NCBI RefSeq assembly: GCF_000178855.1
Contig: NZ_ADVG01000002.1
Location: 1,426,001-1,490,000, forward strand
Source: Ktedonobacter racemifer DSM 44963
Lineage (GTDB): Bacteria; Chloroflexota; Ktedonobacteria; Ktedonobacterales; Ktedonobacteraceae
Length of the DNA stretch: 64,000 nt
Direction: 5' to 3'
Shown here in pieces: positions 34,792-43,101 of this stretch (the stretch's first letter is position 1; each line of letters begins with the position of its first letter). Under the pieces are notes generated by a model. The model did no database searches. It was not told the DNA's origin and saw only the letters and a list, made by a program, of their open reading frames with translations. The position numbers and the translations under genes were made by a program.

Positions 34792-34936
34792 CTGGTGGGC
34801 TCCTCCCTTTCCAACAACACGTCCTTCGTGTCGATGTGCCTCTCTCTTGTTGTTTCACACAAGAACATTCTTTCTAACAGAACTCTACCAGAGACGCCTT
34901 CATTTGTCAACATCTGGCATAATTGCTTGGAAACGT

Positions 34937-36393
34937 TTTTAACACCTGCGCTGACGCGTATGCTGCATCCCTTGCAACGCCTGCCCGGTGGTGGCTATCT
35001 CGGCGAACTCCTGGCTGTGACCCTGGCGGCGCAGGTCGCGACCCTTCCGATTGTGGCGGTAACCTTCCATGTTGTCTCGCTGGTGGCTCCCCTGGCCAAT
35101 CTGCTTACTGTGCCTCTGCTGGGAACCCTGCTTGTGCTTGGCGCGCTCCTCTGCGCCATTGGTGTACTTAGCCCGCTTCTGCTCCAGCTCTGCGGAGAGC
35201 TGGCATGGCCTCTTGTCCATTATGTCGCGGTGGTTATTTCCTGGTGCGCGCACCTCTCCTGGTCTGCCCTGAATGTAGGCAATGTTGATACACTCCTGAT
35301 ATGGCTCTACTACGCGCTCCTGGGTGCACTCTATTACCTGTGGTACCTGTGGCCTCTCACACAAGAACAGATCATAAACAAGGCCAGGGAAGCCTCACGC
35401 CAGAGAGGCACGCTCACCAGACAGCGTAGAGAGGTGCAACAACTTCCACCACGGGTCAGGCTACTTATGGCGGCACTCATCTTGCTTACCTGCAGTCTCG
35501 CATTATTTCAGGCCCAGGCTCAGGCGTCCACTAATCAGGCCGAGGTAACTTTTTTTAGCCTGGGATCGCCTGCACAGCCAGAGGCGGGGACGGCGATCTT
35601 TCTCAAGAGCACAGATGGACACAACAGCCTGATTGATGGAGGGCTTGATAGCGCTGGGGTTGGGCTGGCCCTGGATCGCCTTCTCTCGCCCTGGCAACAC
35701 ACTCTCGATACAGTAATGCTTACAGCTCCACTTCAGGATCATATTACGGGTTTACAAGACGTTGCGGCAAGATACACTATTGGAAGAGCAGTAGACGCAG
35801 GAATGCTTCACCCCAGCGCAACCTACGCCCGCTGGCGGCGTACTATAAGTGAACGCGCCATTCCCTATGTGGTGGCGCAGCAAGGAAGCATAATTCCGTC
35901 AGGTGCCAATATGCAAATCCAGGTACTCTGGCCTCTGGAGCTGCACAAGGGCAGTGATGAGGCACGCGATAACAGCTTAGTCTTACGATTGACCGCGCCG
36001 GGACTGAGCCTGCTCTTGCTGGAGGAGGCCGCGACAAGTAATTATGCCTTACAGGGACTACTCGACGATATTGAGCCGACGTACCTGCAAGCTGACATCG
36101 TACAGGTAGTAGACAATGCGAACAAACCCTTTCCCCAGGCATTGGCGACCTTGTTGACGAAGGCACAGCCAGCACAGCTCGTCGTCACGCCGGGCGCGCC
36201 CGGGCGGGGAGTGAATAAACAGGCATCTTCAACGAGCAGTGAGGAGTTATCTACACTTCTGTCGCGTGAGACAGGCGGCCTGTTGAGTACTCTCACTATA
36301 CGCTTTATCGCGCGGACTGGCACATTGACGCTTTGCGACACAGGGCAGGGATGGCAGAGCTTCACTGAGAATGATTCGTTCTCTAGCTCTTGA
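34937..36393 (+). pseudogene. comEC: comEC/rec2 3' fragment (competence DNA channel)
   Basis: About 485 residues matching the C-terminal part of ComEC. The end of the competence membrane domain has hydrophobic helices (LGELLAVTLAAQVATLPIVA; VAPLANLLTVPLLGTLLVLG); then comes a metallo-beta-lactamase-like domain (VTFFSLGSPAQPE... LIDGGLDSAGVGLA). The N-terminal OB-fold and most of the membrane domain are missing: upstream of about 34937 the frame continues only through antisense tnpB DNA. The nuclease HxHxDH motif reads TAPLQDH, so two metal ligands are absent. The protein would normally carry single-stranded DNA into the cell; this copy cannot. The first internal ATG is at 34960. A full gene may exist elsewhere. 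Confidence 0.8.
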
Positions 36394-36444
36394 TGAAACA
36401 TAGCTAACAATGACTAACCCGGCAAATAGAAGGACACGGACGAT

Positions 36445-37101
36445 ATGCGCTGTGAATATTGTGGAACCGAGATCGCGAACCATACCACTACCTGCCCCAC
36501 CTGTGGGGCACACCTTGAGCCACGTCAGAGGCGTGTTTCAGCCAGTACACAATATAATCAGCGCGAGTTTGAAGCAACGCTCAATGCCGTCGCCTCCTAT
36601 GAGGAGGGCTACCAGGGAGAGCCATACGAGGAGAAGATTGCCCCACCCAAGATACCGCGAACCGAGGCACGCTCCTATGGCTATGGCCCCTCAGATCCAC
36701 GCCATCGCTCCTACCCAGGACACCAGACGGCCTATACCTATGTCACCTATCAGGCCCAGCCAATCCCTACGCTGCCACGCAAGAACGATGGCGCACTCAT
36801 CATCGAGATCTTCCTCTCGCTTTTCGGGGTCTTTGGTGTAGGCTGGCTCACGGCAGGCAAGACATCTGTAGGACTGGCCTTGCTGCTTGGCAGCATCTTC
36901 ATCTACTGGCCAGTTGTGATTCTGGGGACCATCTTTACCTTTGGCATTGGCCTGCTCTGCCTGGGACCCCTGGCGATCCTGGCAATTATTATCAACGCCA
37001 TCCTGCTCAATGGCATGCTCAACCGCCAGCTCGCCCAGGCACAATACGTGGCCTATACCCAGCAGCCCCCCATGCAGACGCCCCCACCCTTCACGCATTA
37101 A
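36445..37101 (+). CDS. Zinc-ribbon membrane protein, 218 aa
   Basis: N-terminal zinc ribbon MRCEYCGTEIANHTTTCPTCGAH (CxxC...CxxC), then a Tyr/Pro-rich disordered linker to about residue 110, and two or three membrane helices (IIEIFLSLFGVFGVGWLTAG; LALLLGSIFIYWPVVILGTI; LLCLGPLAILAIIINAIL). The tail is rich in Gln and Pro. Such zinc_ribbon_2/TM proteins are common in Ktedonobacteria with no known role. The gene follows the comEC fragment by 51 nt on the same strand and ends at a 73-bp perfect palindrome shared with the convergent recombinase gene. Confidence 0.82.
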   Translation: MRCEYCGTEIANHTTTCPTCGAHLEPRQRRVSASTQYNQREFEATLNAVASYEEGYQGEPYEEKIAPPKIPRTEARSYGYGPSDPRHRSYPGHQTAYTYVTYQAQPIPTLPRKNDGALIIEIFLSLFGVFGVGWLTAGKTSVGLALLLGSIFIYWPVVILGTIFTFGIGLLCLGPLAILAIIINAILLNGMLNRQLAQAQYVAYTQQPPMQTPPPFTH

Positions 37102-37174
37102 AAATAATACTGTCAAATAAATTGTGGAGTCCGTGCCAGGCACGGACTCCACAATTTATTTGACAGTATTATTT
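37102..37174. terminator. Giant perfect hairpin between convergent genes
   Basis: Arms 37102-37137 and 37139-37174 are perfectly complementary (36 bp) with a one-base centre. It starts one base after the stop of the zinc-ribbon gene and overlaps the stop codon of the convergent gene. It probably serves as a terminator in both directions. No other copy of this sequence is seen in the window. Confidence 0.85.
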
Positions 37175-38198
37175 ACTTGGGGAAGGCGAGGCGGCGGTAC
37201 TTTTCGCGGGATTCGAGCCAGGCTTCGTCGGAGAGGCCTAGTTTCTCGCGTAGAGCCTCGGGGGCGATGCCGGAGCGTAGCTGTTCCACGGCGAAGGTAT
37301 CGCGCAACAGTTGGAGGGTGACGCGCTTCTTGATCTCCGCGGCCTTGACGGCACGCGCCAGGATGTAGTTCAGGTTACGGTCAGTGCATTTGAAGACCTC
37401 GTCGCCCACGCGATACTGCTGCTGATAGCTCCGAAAGATATTGGCGAACTCTGGTGGCAGAGGGAGGCGCCGCTCGCGGTGCTGCTTGCCAGTCGAGGCC
37501 GGGAATTGCACCGTGACCAGGGGTTCGCGTGGATCGCTGAGATCGATGTGATGCACGCGCAAGCGCATAACCTCTTCTTTCTTCAAACCAGCAAATAGCA
37601 CCAGGTATACCAGGCACTGACACCGGGGATCTTCAGACGCAGCCTCTAACAGAGCATGGACCTCTTCGGCAAATAAGAGTTCGGGCAGCGGCGGAAGGGG
37701 ACGCTCCAGGGTCAGGCTGGCTGCGGGGTCCTCGCGAATCGCGTTGGCGCTCGCCAGCCAGGAGAAAAAGTTCTTTAGAAAGGTAACCCGGCGTGCCATG
37801 GTCTTGGGGGCCGCCGTATGGCCCGAGCCGTATTTCAACTTTACCAGCCAGTCAGCCAGGTTCTCTTTGGAGAGACGTCCAACAGGCGTGTCTGGTCCGA
37901 CGAAGTCACTAAACATCTTCAGGTCTGAAAGAAAGCACGTGACCGTATAATTTGACTTGCCACGCAACATCAATTCTTGCCGGTAGGGGACAACGCATTC
38001 GGCCAGGCTCGACTGATCGGTTAGAGGGCTGCCCTGGCTTACCGGCGGGAAAGGTGTCTCCTCGGCGCCAGGCAGCTCCTGAAGGGCGGTAGAGTTCCCC
38101 ACAGGGGCGGCTACCTGTCCATTATGGTGCGCTCTCTCCGCGTCCGCAAGAACTGCTTCTCTCGGTATCTCCTGCTGCGGATCCTTCTGCATGGTCAA
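37173..38198 (-). CDS. Tyrosine-recombinase-fold protein with altered catalytic residues
   Basis: 341 aa: a disordered 65-residue start, then a SAM-like core-binding domain (SSLAECVVPYRQELMLRGKS... LKYGSGHTAAPKTMARRVTF) and a catalytic-fold domain. The usual Arg-I site (TGLR-ISE) reads FAGLKKEEVMRLR, with Lys in place of Arg. Box II (HxLRHTFA) reads QLLRDTFAVEQL, keeping Arg but with Gln and Asp for the two His. A Tyr is available in ESREKYRRLAF. Length and domain order match XerC/D-like recombinases. It may be an inactive DNA-binding descendant or use a variant site. It is intact, with normal codon use, and lies in stable chromosome. Confidence 0.8.
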   Translation of the reverse strand: MTMQKDPQQEIPREAVLADAERAHHNGQVAAPVGNSTALQELPGAEETPFPPVSQGSPLTDQSSLAECVVPYRQELMLRGKSNYTVTCFLSDLKMFSDFVGPDTPVGRLSKENLADWLVKLKYGSGHTAAPKTMARRVTFLKNFFSWLASANAIREDPAASLTLERPLPPLPELLFAEEVHALLEAASEDPRCQCLVYLVLFAGLKKEEVMRLRVHHIDLSDPREPLVTVQFPASTGKQHRERRLPLPPEFANIFRSYQQQYRVGDEVFKCTDRNLNYILARAVKAAEIKKRVTLQLLRDTFAVEQLRSGIAPEALREKLGLSDEAWLESREKYRRLAFPK

Positions 38199-38330
38199 TC
38201 CTCACTTTTCCGGGATCTTACGTCAACTGCACTCTACATTTCATTATAGCATACCTGATTGCTGCCCTTCTGAATGTAGAGTGCCTATGTGAGGGCAGCA
38301 TGAGTAAGGGGAGGCGTGGACAGAGGACAA

Positions 38331-38386
38331 AGAAGAGCGCTCACACCTTTATGAGTGGGTACTCATAAAGGTGTGAGCGCTCTTCT
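38331..38386. terminator. Giant perfect hairpin, 26-bp arms
   Basis: Arms 38331-38356 and 38361-38386 with a gggt loop, followed by a short T-rich stretch. It lies between the start of the recombinase-like gene and the end of the acidic-tail gene, both on minus, so it can end transcription of the latter. Confidence 0.8.
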
Positions 38387-38570
38387 GTATTTTAGATACC
38401 ACGACCAGCTATTCCCCATTGAATGGCGGGGCATGTTATCTTAATAGGCATTATCGGTTTTGCGCGGCATACCCTTAAAAAACAATCGTGAACGCCGCTT
38501 CGCAGCGGCTAGCTCCGCTCACACGATTGAAAGACAACCCCTTGTGCCGATGGCTGAAAGGAGCTATGCC

Positions 38571-38993
38571 TTACTCTTCCTCGTCGCGGTCCAGATCCTC
38601 GGCGTCAAGCAGATCCTCTTCTTCTTCCTCTTCCTCCTCGTCATACTCATCGAGATATGACAGGTCGGAATCACGAGTCGAATAGGACTCCTTGCGGATC
38701 GTGATCGTTGGATGAACGGCGGGAAAAGGTTTGAGGCCCGTTGGGTCCTGGCCGCCTTCGTAGCTCGACTCATACATGGTCGGCATACTCTCACGCACCA
38801 ACACCTTATCCTCTAGAGCCGCGGCCTCAAAGCCCAGGCGACGGAGATCCATCACCATGCCAGGCCACGTATCATCGGCATCAACTGCCCACCATTCACG
38901 TCCCATATAGCGGACGGGGCGCACACGCATAGGCCGGTTAAGATCGCCAAGGGTAGCCATGAGATTTGCACGTTTGCGCTCGGCATTTTTCAC
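38571..38993 (-). CDS. Hypothetical protein with acidic C-terminal tail, 140 aa
   Basis: The N-terminal 75 residues form a small alpha/beta unit (MRVRPVRYMGREWWAVDADD, then LRRLGFEAAALEDKVLVRES). The last third is a strongly acidic tail with an EEEEEEEE run and DLDRDEEE. The basic start MKNAERKRANLM may be a leader; ATG 12 codons in is an alternative start. Acidic tails often contact basic proteins or RNA. No family is recognised. It is divergent from the sensor kinase gene at 39553, across a gap with two giant palindromes. Confidence 0.65.
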   Translation of the reverse strand: MKNAERKRANLMATLGDLNRPMRVRPVRYMGREWWAVDADDTWPGMVMDLRRLGFEAAALEDKVLVRESMPTMYESSYEGGQDPTGLKPFPAVHPTITIRKESYSTRDSDLSYLDEYDEEEEEEEEDLLDAEDLDRDEEE

Positions 38994-39216
38994 GATAAGA
39001 AACCGTCCCTTCTCTCAAATGTACAATGCTTTGTCTGCTCTCCGCCTGAATCACGGGAAGAAAAAATGATGCTTCTGATGATACATTCTTTTTCAGCCTC
39101 AGCTAGACGGAAACAGGGTGCGTGTACCCATACCATACCACATAACCCATACCATTTGCCAACAAATATCATATTTCTATTCACCATAACATACCATCAT
39201 ACCTGAAACATTCCCC
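38994..39216. other. Divergent promoter region
   Basis: AT-rich DNA with repeated cataccat/accatac pieces (39128-39205). No gene. Probably carries the promoter of the acidic-tail gene. Confidence 0.4.
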
Positions 39217-39469
39217 CGGCTCGCAAGCTCGCCTTATAGGGAGTGGTATGCTGGCGCGCGGGCCGCGGCCCGCGCGCCAGCATACCACTCCTTTGAGGAG
39301 TAGGCACGGGGTAGTCTCGTTCTGGATCGCGAGCCTTTTAGGCCATGCTTGCATGGCCCATACAGCGCTTCCAGGCCGCTACTGGGGTAAGTATGTTGGG
39401 GTGGGGCGAGGGCGGATGCCCTCGCCCCACCCCAACATACTTACCTGCGAGCGCCGCAGGCGCGAGAGG
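39217..39469. repeat. Composite element: two giant palindromes with conserved flanks
   Basis: Order: ctcgcaagctcg flank (39220-39231); palindrome 1 at 39240-39291 (52 bp, no loop, G+C-rich); spacer; palindrome 2 at 39387-39413/39418-39444 (27-bp arms, ggat loop); then gagcgccgcaggcgcga (39450-39466). The same two flanking words, in inverted overall order, surround a different palindrome at 60683-60786. The element lies between divergent genes, so it is not a simple terminator. Confidence 0.75.
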
Positions 39470-39552
39470 TTGACAAGCAAGGGGGAGAGACGCGATACTA
39501 AGCAGAGCCAGAGGTAAGAGAAAGCGTATTTGAAACTGCAAAGGCGGCATTC

Positions 39553-41532
39553 ATGAAGTTACATACATCAATATTTGCGCGCATCTACAAGCGCTTTCTA
39601 GCGGATACGGCGGGGCAGAGGCTGCGCGCGACGCCGAGCTACTTCTTCCTGATATGGCGTTGGAGTATGTGGCTCTACGCCCTGGTACTAATTGTTGGCT
39701 CACGAGAACCCTATACAAAATATCCTGCGTATGGGATCAGCGTCGTGCTCCTCTTTGTTACGCTGTTGCAGACGCTGATCGTGACACTATACTCCCCAGT
39801 CGCACGCCACTTTTTCCCTCGTCTGCGCCTGCCCTTCGCCCCTCCTCCACGCAGTGAGATCGACGAGGAAGAGCCGATTCCAACTGCCCTGGCTCGCCTG
39901 CGCAACCCCTATAGCAATCTTATTCTCTACGGCATTGATTTACTGGTCTGTGGACTGGTGACCTACCTGAGCGGCCCCTTCGCCTTGCATCCCTACTTTG
40001 GCACCTCCTCGCCCTTCTATCGCTATGGGATCTCAACGGCCTTCGCGGCAGCACTGGCCTATGGCTATCGTGGAGGACTGGGCGCGGCCCTGGGCTACGA
40101 TCTCTTTATCGTGTTGGGCATACTTTTCCGGCCCACCTATGCCGATCCCCTCTATACCCCCAATGTGATCGATGTCGTGGGTTCGCTGGTTGATACGCCG
40201 GTGGCGGCGCTGGTGGCGGCCTTAATTATCTCCTTGCTGGATCGCTATGTGCGAAGTTTGCAGAGCGAGCAGGCGAACGTGCGGCAGCAGAAGGCGCAGC
40301 TCGACCTGGGCAATGTGCTCATCCAGGCGGCCTATGAACGCCAACACTTGCTTACGAAGAGTGCCGAGCAGCTCCGTCAGGGCGGGCGTTTTGAGAGCCT
40401 GGCGCTCGCCCTGGTGCCTCACACACCCGAATTGGATACGGATATGGCCGATACTGAGGCGCCCCGCCCGCAGCAGCTAGAGATCTATACCTCGCCTGCA
40501 CATCTCCCGCATGAGAGCGAGGTATCGCTTCCTGGTGAGCTGTTTGAACAGGTGCGCCAGACGGGGGAGCGGCTGACAAGAATTGAGCCTCCTGTGCCCC
40601 ATCTCTATCCTCCACGTTTTCCCCACCAGCTCTACCTCCCCTTCGCCAAACAAGGCGAAGTCCAGCTAATCCTGGGTGTGGAGAGCCACCGCCCCATTGA
40701 TGAGAAACAGGAAGACTTTCTGGTAATCGCTGGCACACAGTTGCTCACAGCCCTGGAGAATATCCGCCTGACCGAGCAGACCATCCTGCTGACCGCCCAG
40801 GAGGAGCGCAACCGCATCGCGCGTGAGATCCATGATGGCGTGGCCCAATTGATTTATATTCTCAAGATCAGCGCTGAGACCTGCATCGCCTATACCCAAC
40901 GCTTGATGGAGGCATCAGAGGAGGAGGCAGAGCAACTCAACCCTCTTGAGGAGCGTTTACAAAAGCTGGTGACCATCTCCAAACAGGCGCTGTGGGAGAC
41001 GCGTAGCTATATGTTCTCGCTCAAACCGCTCAATCAGGAGCACCTGAGCCTGCAAGACATCATTCAGGGGCAGTTACGCGAGTTTGAGACGATTAGCGAG
41101 GTGCCAACCAGCCTGCGTGTGGAAGGCGAGGAGGCATCCACCGACGGCGATAATGAGTATGCACGCCAGCGCGAGCGGGTGTACGCAGCCTTCTTCCGCA
41201 TCGTCCAGGAGGCGCTGACCAACGCATATAAGCATGCCGAGGCCACACGGATAGAGGTGGCGCTGCGCCAGGGTCCAGAAGACATCCTGGTCGAGATAGG
41301 CGATAACGGTAAGGGGTTGCCCGAGCCAGCCAGAAGCGGCACGCGCTTCTACTCGGGGCATGGACTCACAGGCATGCGCGAGCGCGCGACTGAACTGGGC
41401 GGGACCCTGGATATTCTTCCCGGGCAGGCGAGTGGCCTGCTGGTCCGCGTCTGGATTCCATTATCTCATGCAAAAACCAACACCGCTCTCGCGGCTAGCG
41501 CGAGCGCACACAAGTTTTCGGAGAAGCACTGA
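39553..41532 (+). CDS. Membrane sensor histidine kinase (NarX/DesK-type HisKA_3)
   Basis: 659 aa. About six membrane helices lie in two groups within residues 30-230 (WSMWLYALVLIVGS, GISVVLLFVTLLQTLIVTLY, LILYGIDLLVCGLVTYLSG, ...VAALVAALIISLL). A GAF-like domain follows at about 245-405, then HisKA_3 EERNRIAREIHDGVAQ with His427 and an HATPase domain (RIVQEALTNAYKHAEA, DNGKGLP, HGLTGMRERATELGG). It should phosphorylate the NarL-type regulator encoded 16 nt downstream. The last 20 residues (TNTALAASASAHKF) are encoded by a copy of a dispersed repeat also found at 45574-45627. The upstream gap holds a composite palindrome element. Confidence 0.93.
   Translation: MKLHTSIFARIYKRFLADTAGQRLRATPSYFFLIWRWSMWLYALVLIVGSREPYTKYPAYGISVVLLFVTLLQTLIVTLYSPVARHFFPRLRLPFAPPPRSEIDEEEPIPTALARLRNPYSNLILYGIDLLVCGLVTYLSGPFALHPYFGTSSPFYRYGISTAFAAALAYGYRGGLGAALGYDLFIVLGILFRPTYADPLYTPNVIDVVGSLVDTPVAALVAALIISLLDRYVRSLQSEQANVRQQKAQLDLGNVLIQAAYERQHLLTKSAEQLRQGGRFESLALALVPHTPELDTDMADTEAPRPQQLEIYTSPAHLPHESEVSLPGELFEQVRQTGERLTRIEPPVPHLYPPRFPHQLYLPFAKQGEVQLILGVESHRPIDEKQEDFLVIAGTQLLTALENIRLTEQTILLTAQEERNRIAREIHDGVAQLIYILKISAETCIAYTQRLMEASEEEAEQLNPLEERLQKLVTISKQALWETRSYMFSLKPLNQEHLSLQDIIQGQLREFETISEVPTSLRVEGEEASTDGDNEYARQRERVYAAFFRIVQEALTNAYKHAEATRIEVALRQGPEDILVEIGDNGKGLPEPARSGTRFYSGHGLTGMRERATELGGTLDILPGQASGLLVRVWIPLSHAKTNTALAASASAHKFSEKH
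41468..41516 (+). repeat. Dispersed repeat copy inside the kinase 3' end
   Basis: gcaaaaaccaacaccgctct then cgcggctagcgcgagcgc and caagttttcgg. It matches 45574-45627 (gcgaaaaccaacgccactat, ...gtggctagcgcttcgcgct..., ggttttcg) at about three quarters of positions. The copy supplies the C-terminal residues of the kinase. Confidence 0.6.
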
Positions 41533-41548
41533 GCAGAGGAGGCTCCAG

Positions 41549-42214
41549 ATGAGCAAGATACGTTTGATGCTGGTTGATGATCATGAAGTGGTACGCCTGG
41601 GTATGCGCGCCGCGTTCGAGCTTGAGCCGGATATTACCATTGTGGGCGAGGCTAGCAATGGCGCTGAGGCCGTCGCCAAGGTCGGTGTCCTCGCCCCCCA
41701 GGTGATCCTGATGGATGTGCGCATGGAGAAGATGAGCGGGATCGAGGCCTGCCGCGAGATTAAGAGCCGCGATCCTCAGGTCAATATCTTGATGATTACC
41801 TCCTACACAGATGAGCGCGCTATCCTCGCCTCCACGCTCGCCGGGGCCAGCGGCTACCTGCTCAAAAACGTGAGTCGTGCCGAACTGCTCAAGGCCATTC
41901 GCCGGGTCGCCACCGGGGCCTCGCTGCTCGATCCCAAACAGAGGCAGCAAGCGCTCACGACCGCGACGGCAAATGCGCCTAAGGAGGCCATTACCGAGCG
42001 CGAACGCGAAGTCCTGGCCCTCGTCGCCCGTGGCTATACCAACAAGCAGATCGCCGAAGGGCTCTCCATGAGCGAGAAGACGGCGCGCAATCATGTCAGC
42101 CATATCCTCGAAAAGCTGGGCCTGACGCGACGCAGCGAGGCCGCCGTCTACGCCGTCGAACACAACCTTGTGCCACCACGCCAATCCCAGCAGCACGAGG
42201 AGAAAAATAAATAA
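41549..42214 (+). CDS. NarL/FixJ-type response regulator
   Basis: 221 aa from the ATG at 41549, with agaggagg upstream. Receiver domain with LMLVDDHEVVRLGMR, phospho-acceptor Asp56 (VILMDVRME), Thr/Ser in LMITSYTDE and Lys in YLLKNVSRAEL. C-terminal LuxR-type HTH: ITEREREVLALVARGYTNKQIAEGLSMSEKTARNHVSHILEKLGL. It is the obvious partner of the membrane kinase just upstream (16-nt gap, one operon). Phosphorylation should drive DNA binding. Targets are unknown; the methyltransferase gene 18 nt downstream is probably in the same transcript. Confidence 0.95.
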   Translation: MSKIRLMLVDDHEVVRLGMRAAFELEPDITIVGEASNGAEAVAKVGVLAPQVILMDVRMEKMSGIEACREIKSRDPQVNILMITSYTDERAILASTLAGASGYLLKNVSRAELLKAIRRVATGASLLDPKQRQQALTTATANAPKEAITEREREVLALVARGYTNKQIAEGLSMSEKTARNHVSHILEKLGLTRRSEAAVYAVEHNLVPPRQSQQHEEKNK

Positions 42215-42231
42215 GAGAAAGAGAATAATTT

Positions 42232-43032
42232 ATGAGCGATATCGCCAATCAACAATACCTGTTAGGCAATCAGTATCAGAACGCTGAGAAGTTGAATGTT
42301 CGCATCCAGCTTCACCAACGCTTTAGCCAGAATAAGTATGACTGGCACCGCTGGATCTTCGATCACCTGGCATTTACCCCTGGCGCTAAAGTGCTTGAGC
42401 TGGGATGTGGTCCCGCGCATCTCTGGCAGCGGAACCTGGATCGTTTACCCTCAGATTCTTCTATCACACTCTCCGACTTCTCCGCTGGCATGCTGGATGA
42501 GGCCCGGCAGACGTTGGCGAAGAGTTCTTATCCCTTCACCTTTCAGGTTATAGACGCGCAGGCCATTCCCTTACCAGACCAGAGCCTGGATATGGTGATC
42601 GCCAATCATATGCTCTATCATGTGCCTGACCGTCAGAAGGCCCTGGCTGAGATCCAGCGCGTCCTCAAGCCCACAGGGCGCTTCTATGCCGCGACCAATG
42701 GGCGCGACAACCTCAAGGAAATCAGAGAGCTCTTCCACCAGGTCGCGGGCAATTATTTATGGGGCGAACAGGGACAGCTCAGCTTTCACCTGGAGATGGG
42801 AGAGGAGGAGTTACGCCAACATTTCGCCAGCGTAGAGGTCATTCGCAACGAAGATCAGCTCGTGGTCACCGAGGCCGAACCGTTGATCGACTATATACTC
42901 TCGGGCAGCGCGGGCAAGGATCTGACAGATGAGCAGAAGGCCACACTGGCGGAAATCATTGAGAGGCAGATCGCCACGCAGGGAGCCGTGCGCATTCAGA
43001 AGGTCGCGGGCCTCTTTGTAGTACATGGCTGA
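42232..43032 (+). CDS. Class I SAM-dependent methyltransferase
   Basis: 266 aa. Rossmann motif I VLELGCGPAHLW; motif II region SITLSDFSAGMLDEARQTL (Asp contacting the ribose); motif III IDAQAIPLPDQSLDMVIANH; then the MLYHVPDRQKALAEIQRVLKPTG helix. This is the Methyltransf_11 (UbiE/COQ5-like) pattern. The acceptor cannot be told. It lies 18 nt after the response regulator and ends three bases before a giant hairpin shared with the convergent kinase gene. Confidence 0.92.
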   Translation: MSDIANQQYLLGNQYQNAEKLNVRIQLHQRFSQNKYDWHRWIFDHLAFTPGAKVLELGCGPAHLWQRNLDRLPSDSSITLSDFSAGMLDEARQTLAKSSYPFTFQVIDAQAIPLPDQSLDMVIANHMLYHVPDRQKALAEIQRVLKPTGRFYAATNGRDNLKEIRELFHQVAGNYLWGEQGQLSFHLEMGEEELRQHFASVEVIRNEDQLVVTEAEPLIDYILSGSAGKDLTDEQKATLAEIIERQIATQGAVRIQKVAGLFVVHG

Positions 43033-43035
43033 TTT

Positions 43036-43098
43036 AGATGAAAAAAGGAGTGCCCCTGGCCAGCCTGTGGCTGGCCAGGGGCACTCCTTTTTTCATCT
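43036..43098. terminator. Giant hairpin between convergent genes, 30-bp arms
   Basis: Arms 43036-43065 and 43069-43098, perfect, tgt loop. The outer arms carry A6 and T6 runs, so both strands end in T-runs: a two-way terminator for the methyltransferase and the Ser/Thr kinase genes. Confidence 0.88.
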
Positions 43099-43101
43099 GA
43101 A

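Noticed and set aside
34555..34936. N-terminal extension of the comEC reading frame
   Set aside because: This part is antisense to tnpB and has no ComEC similarity; it is an accident of the insertion.
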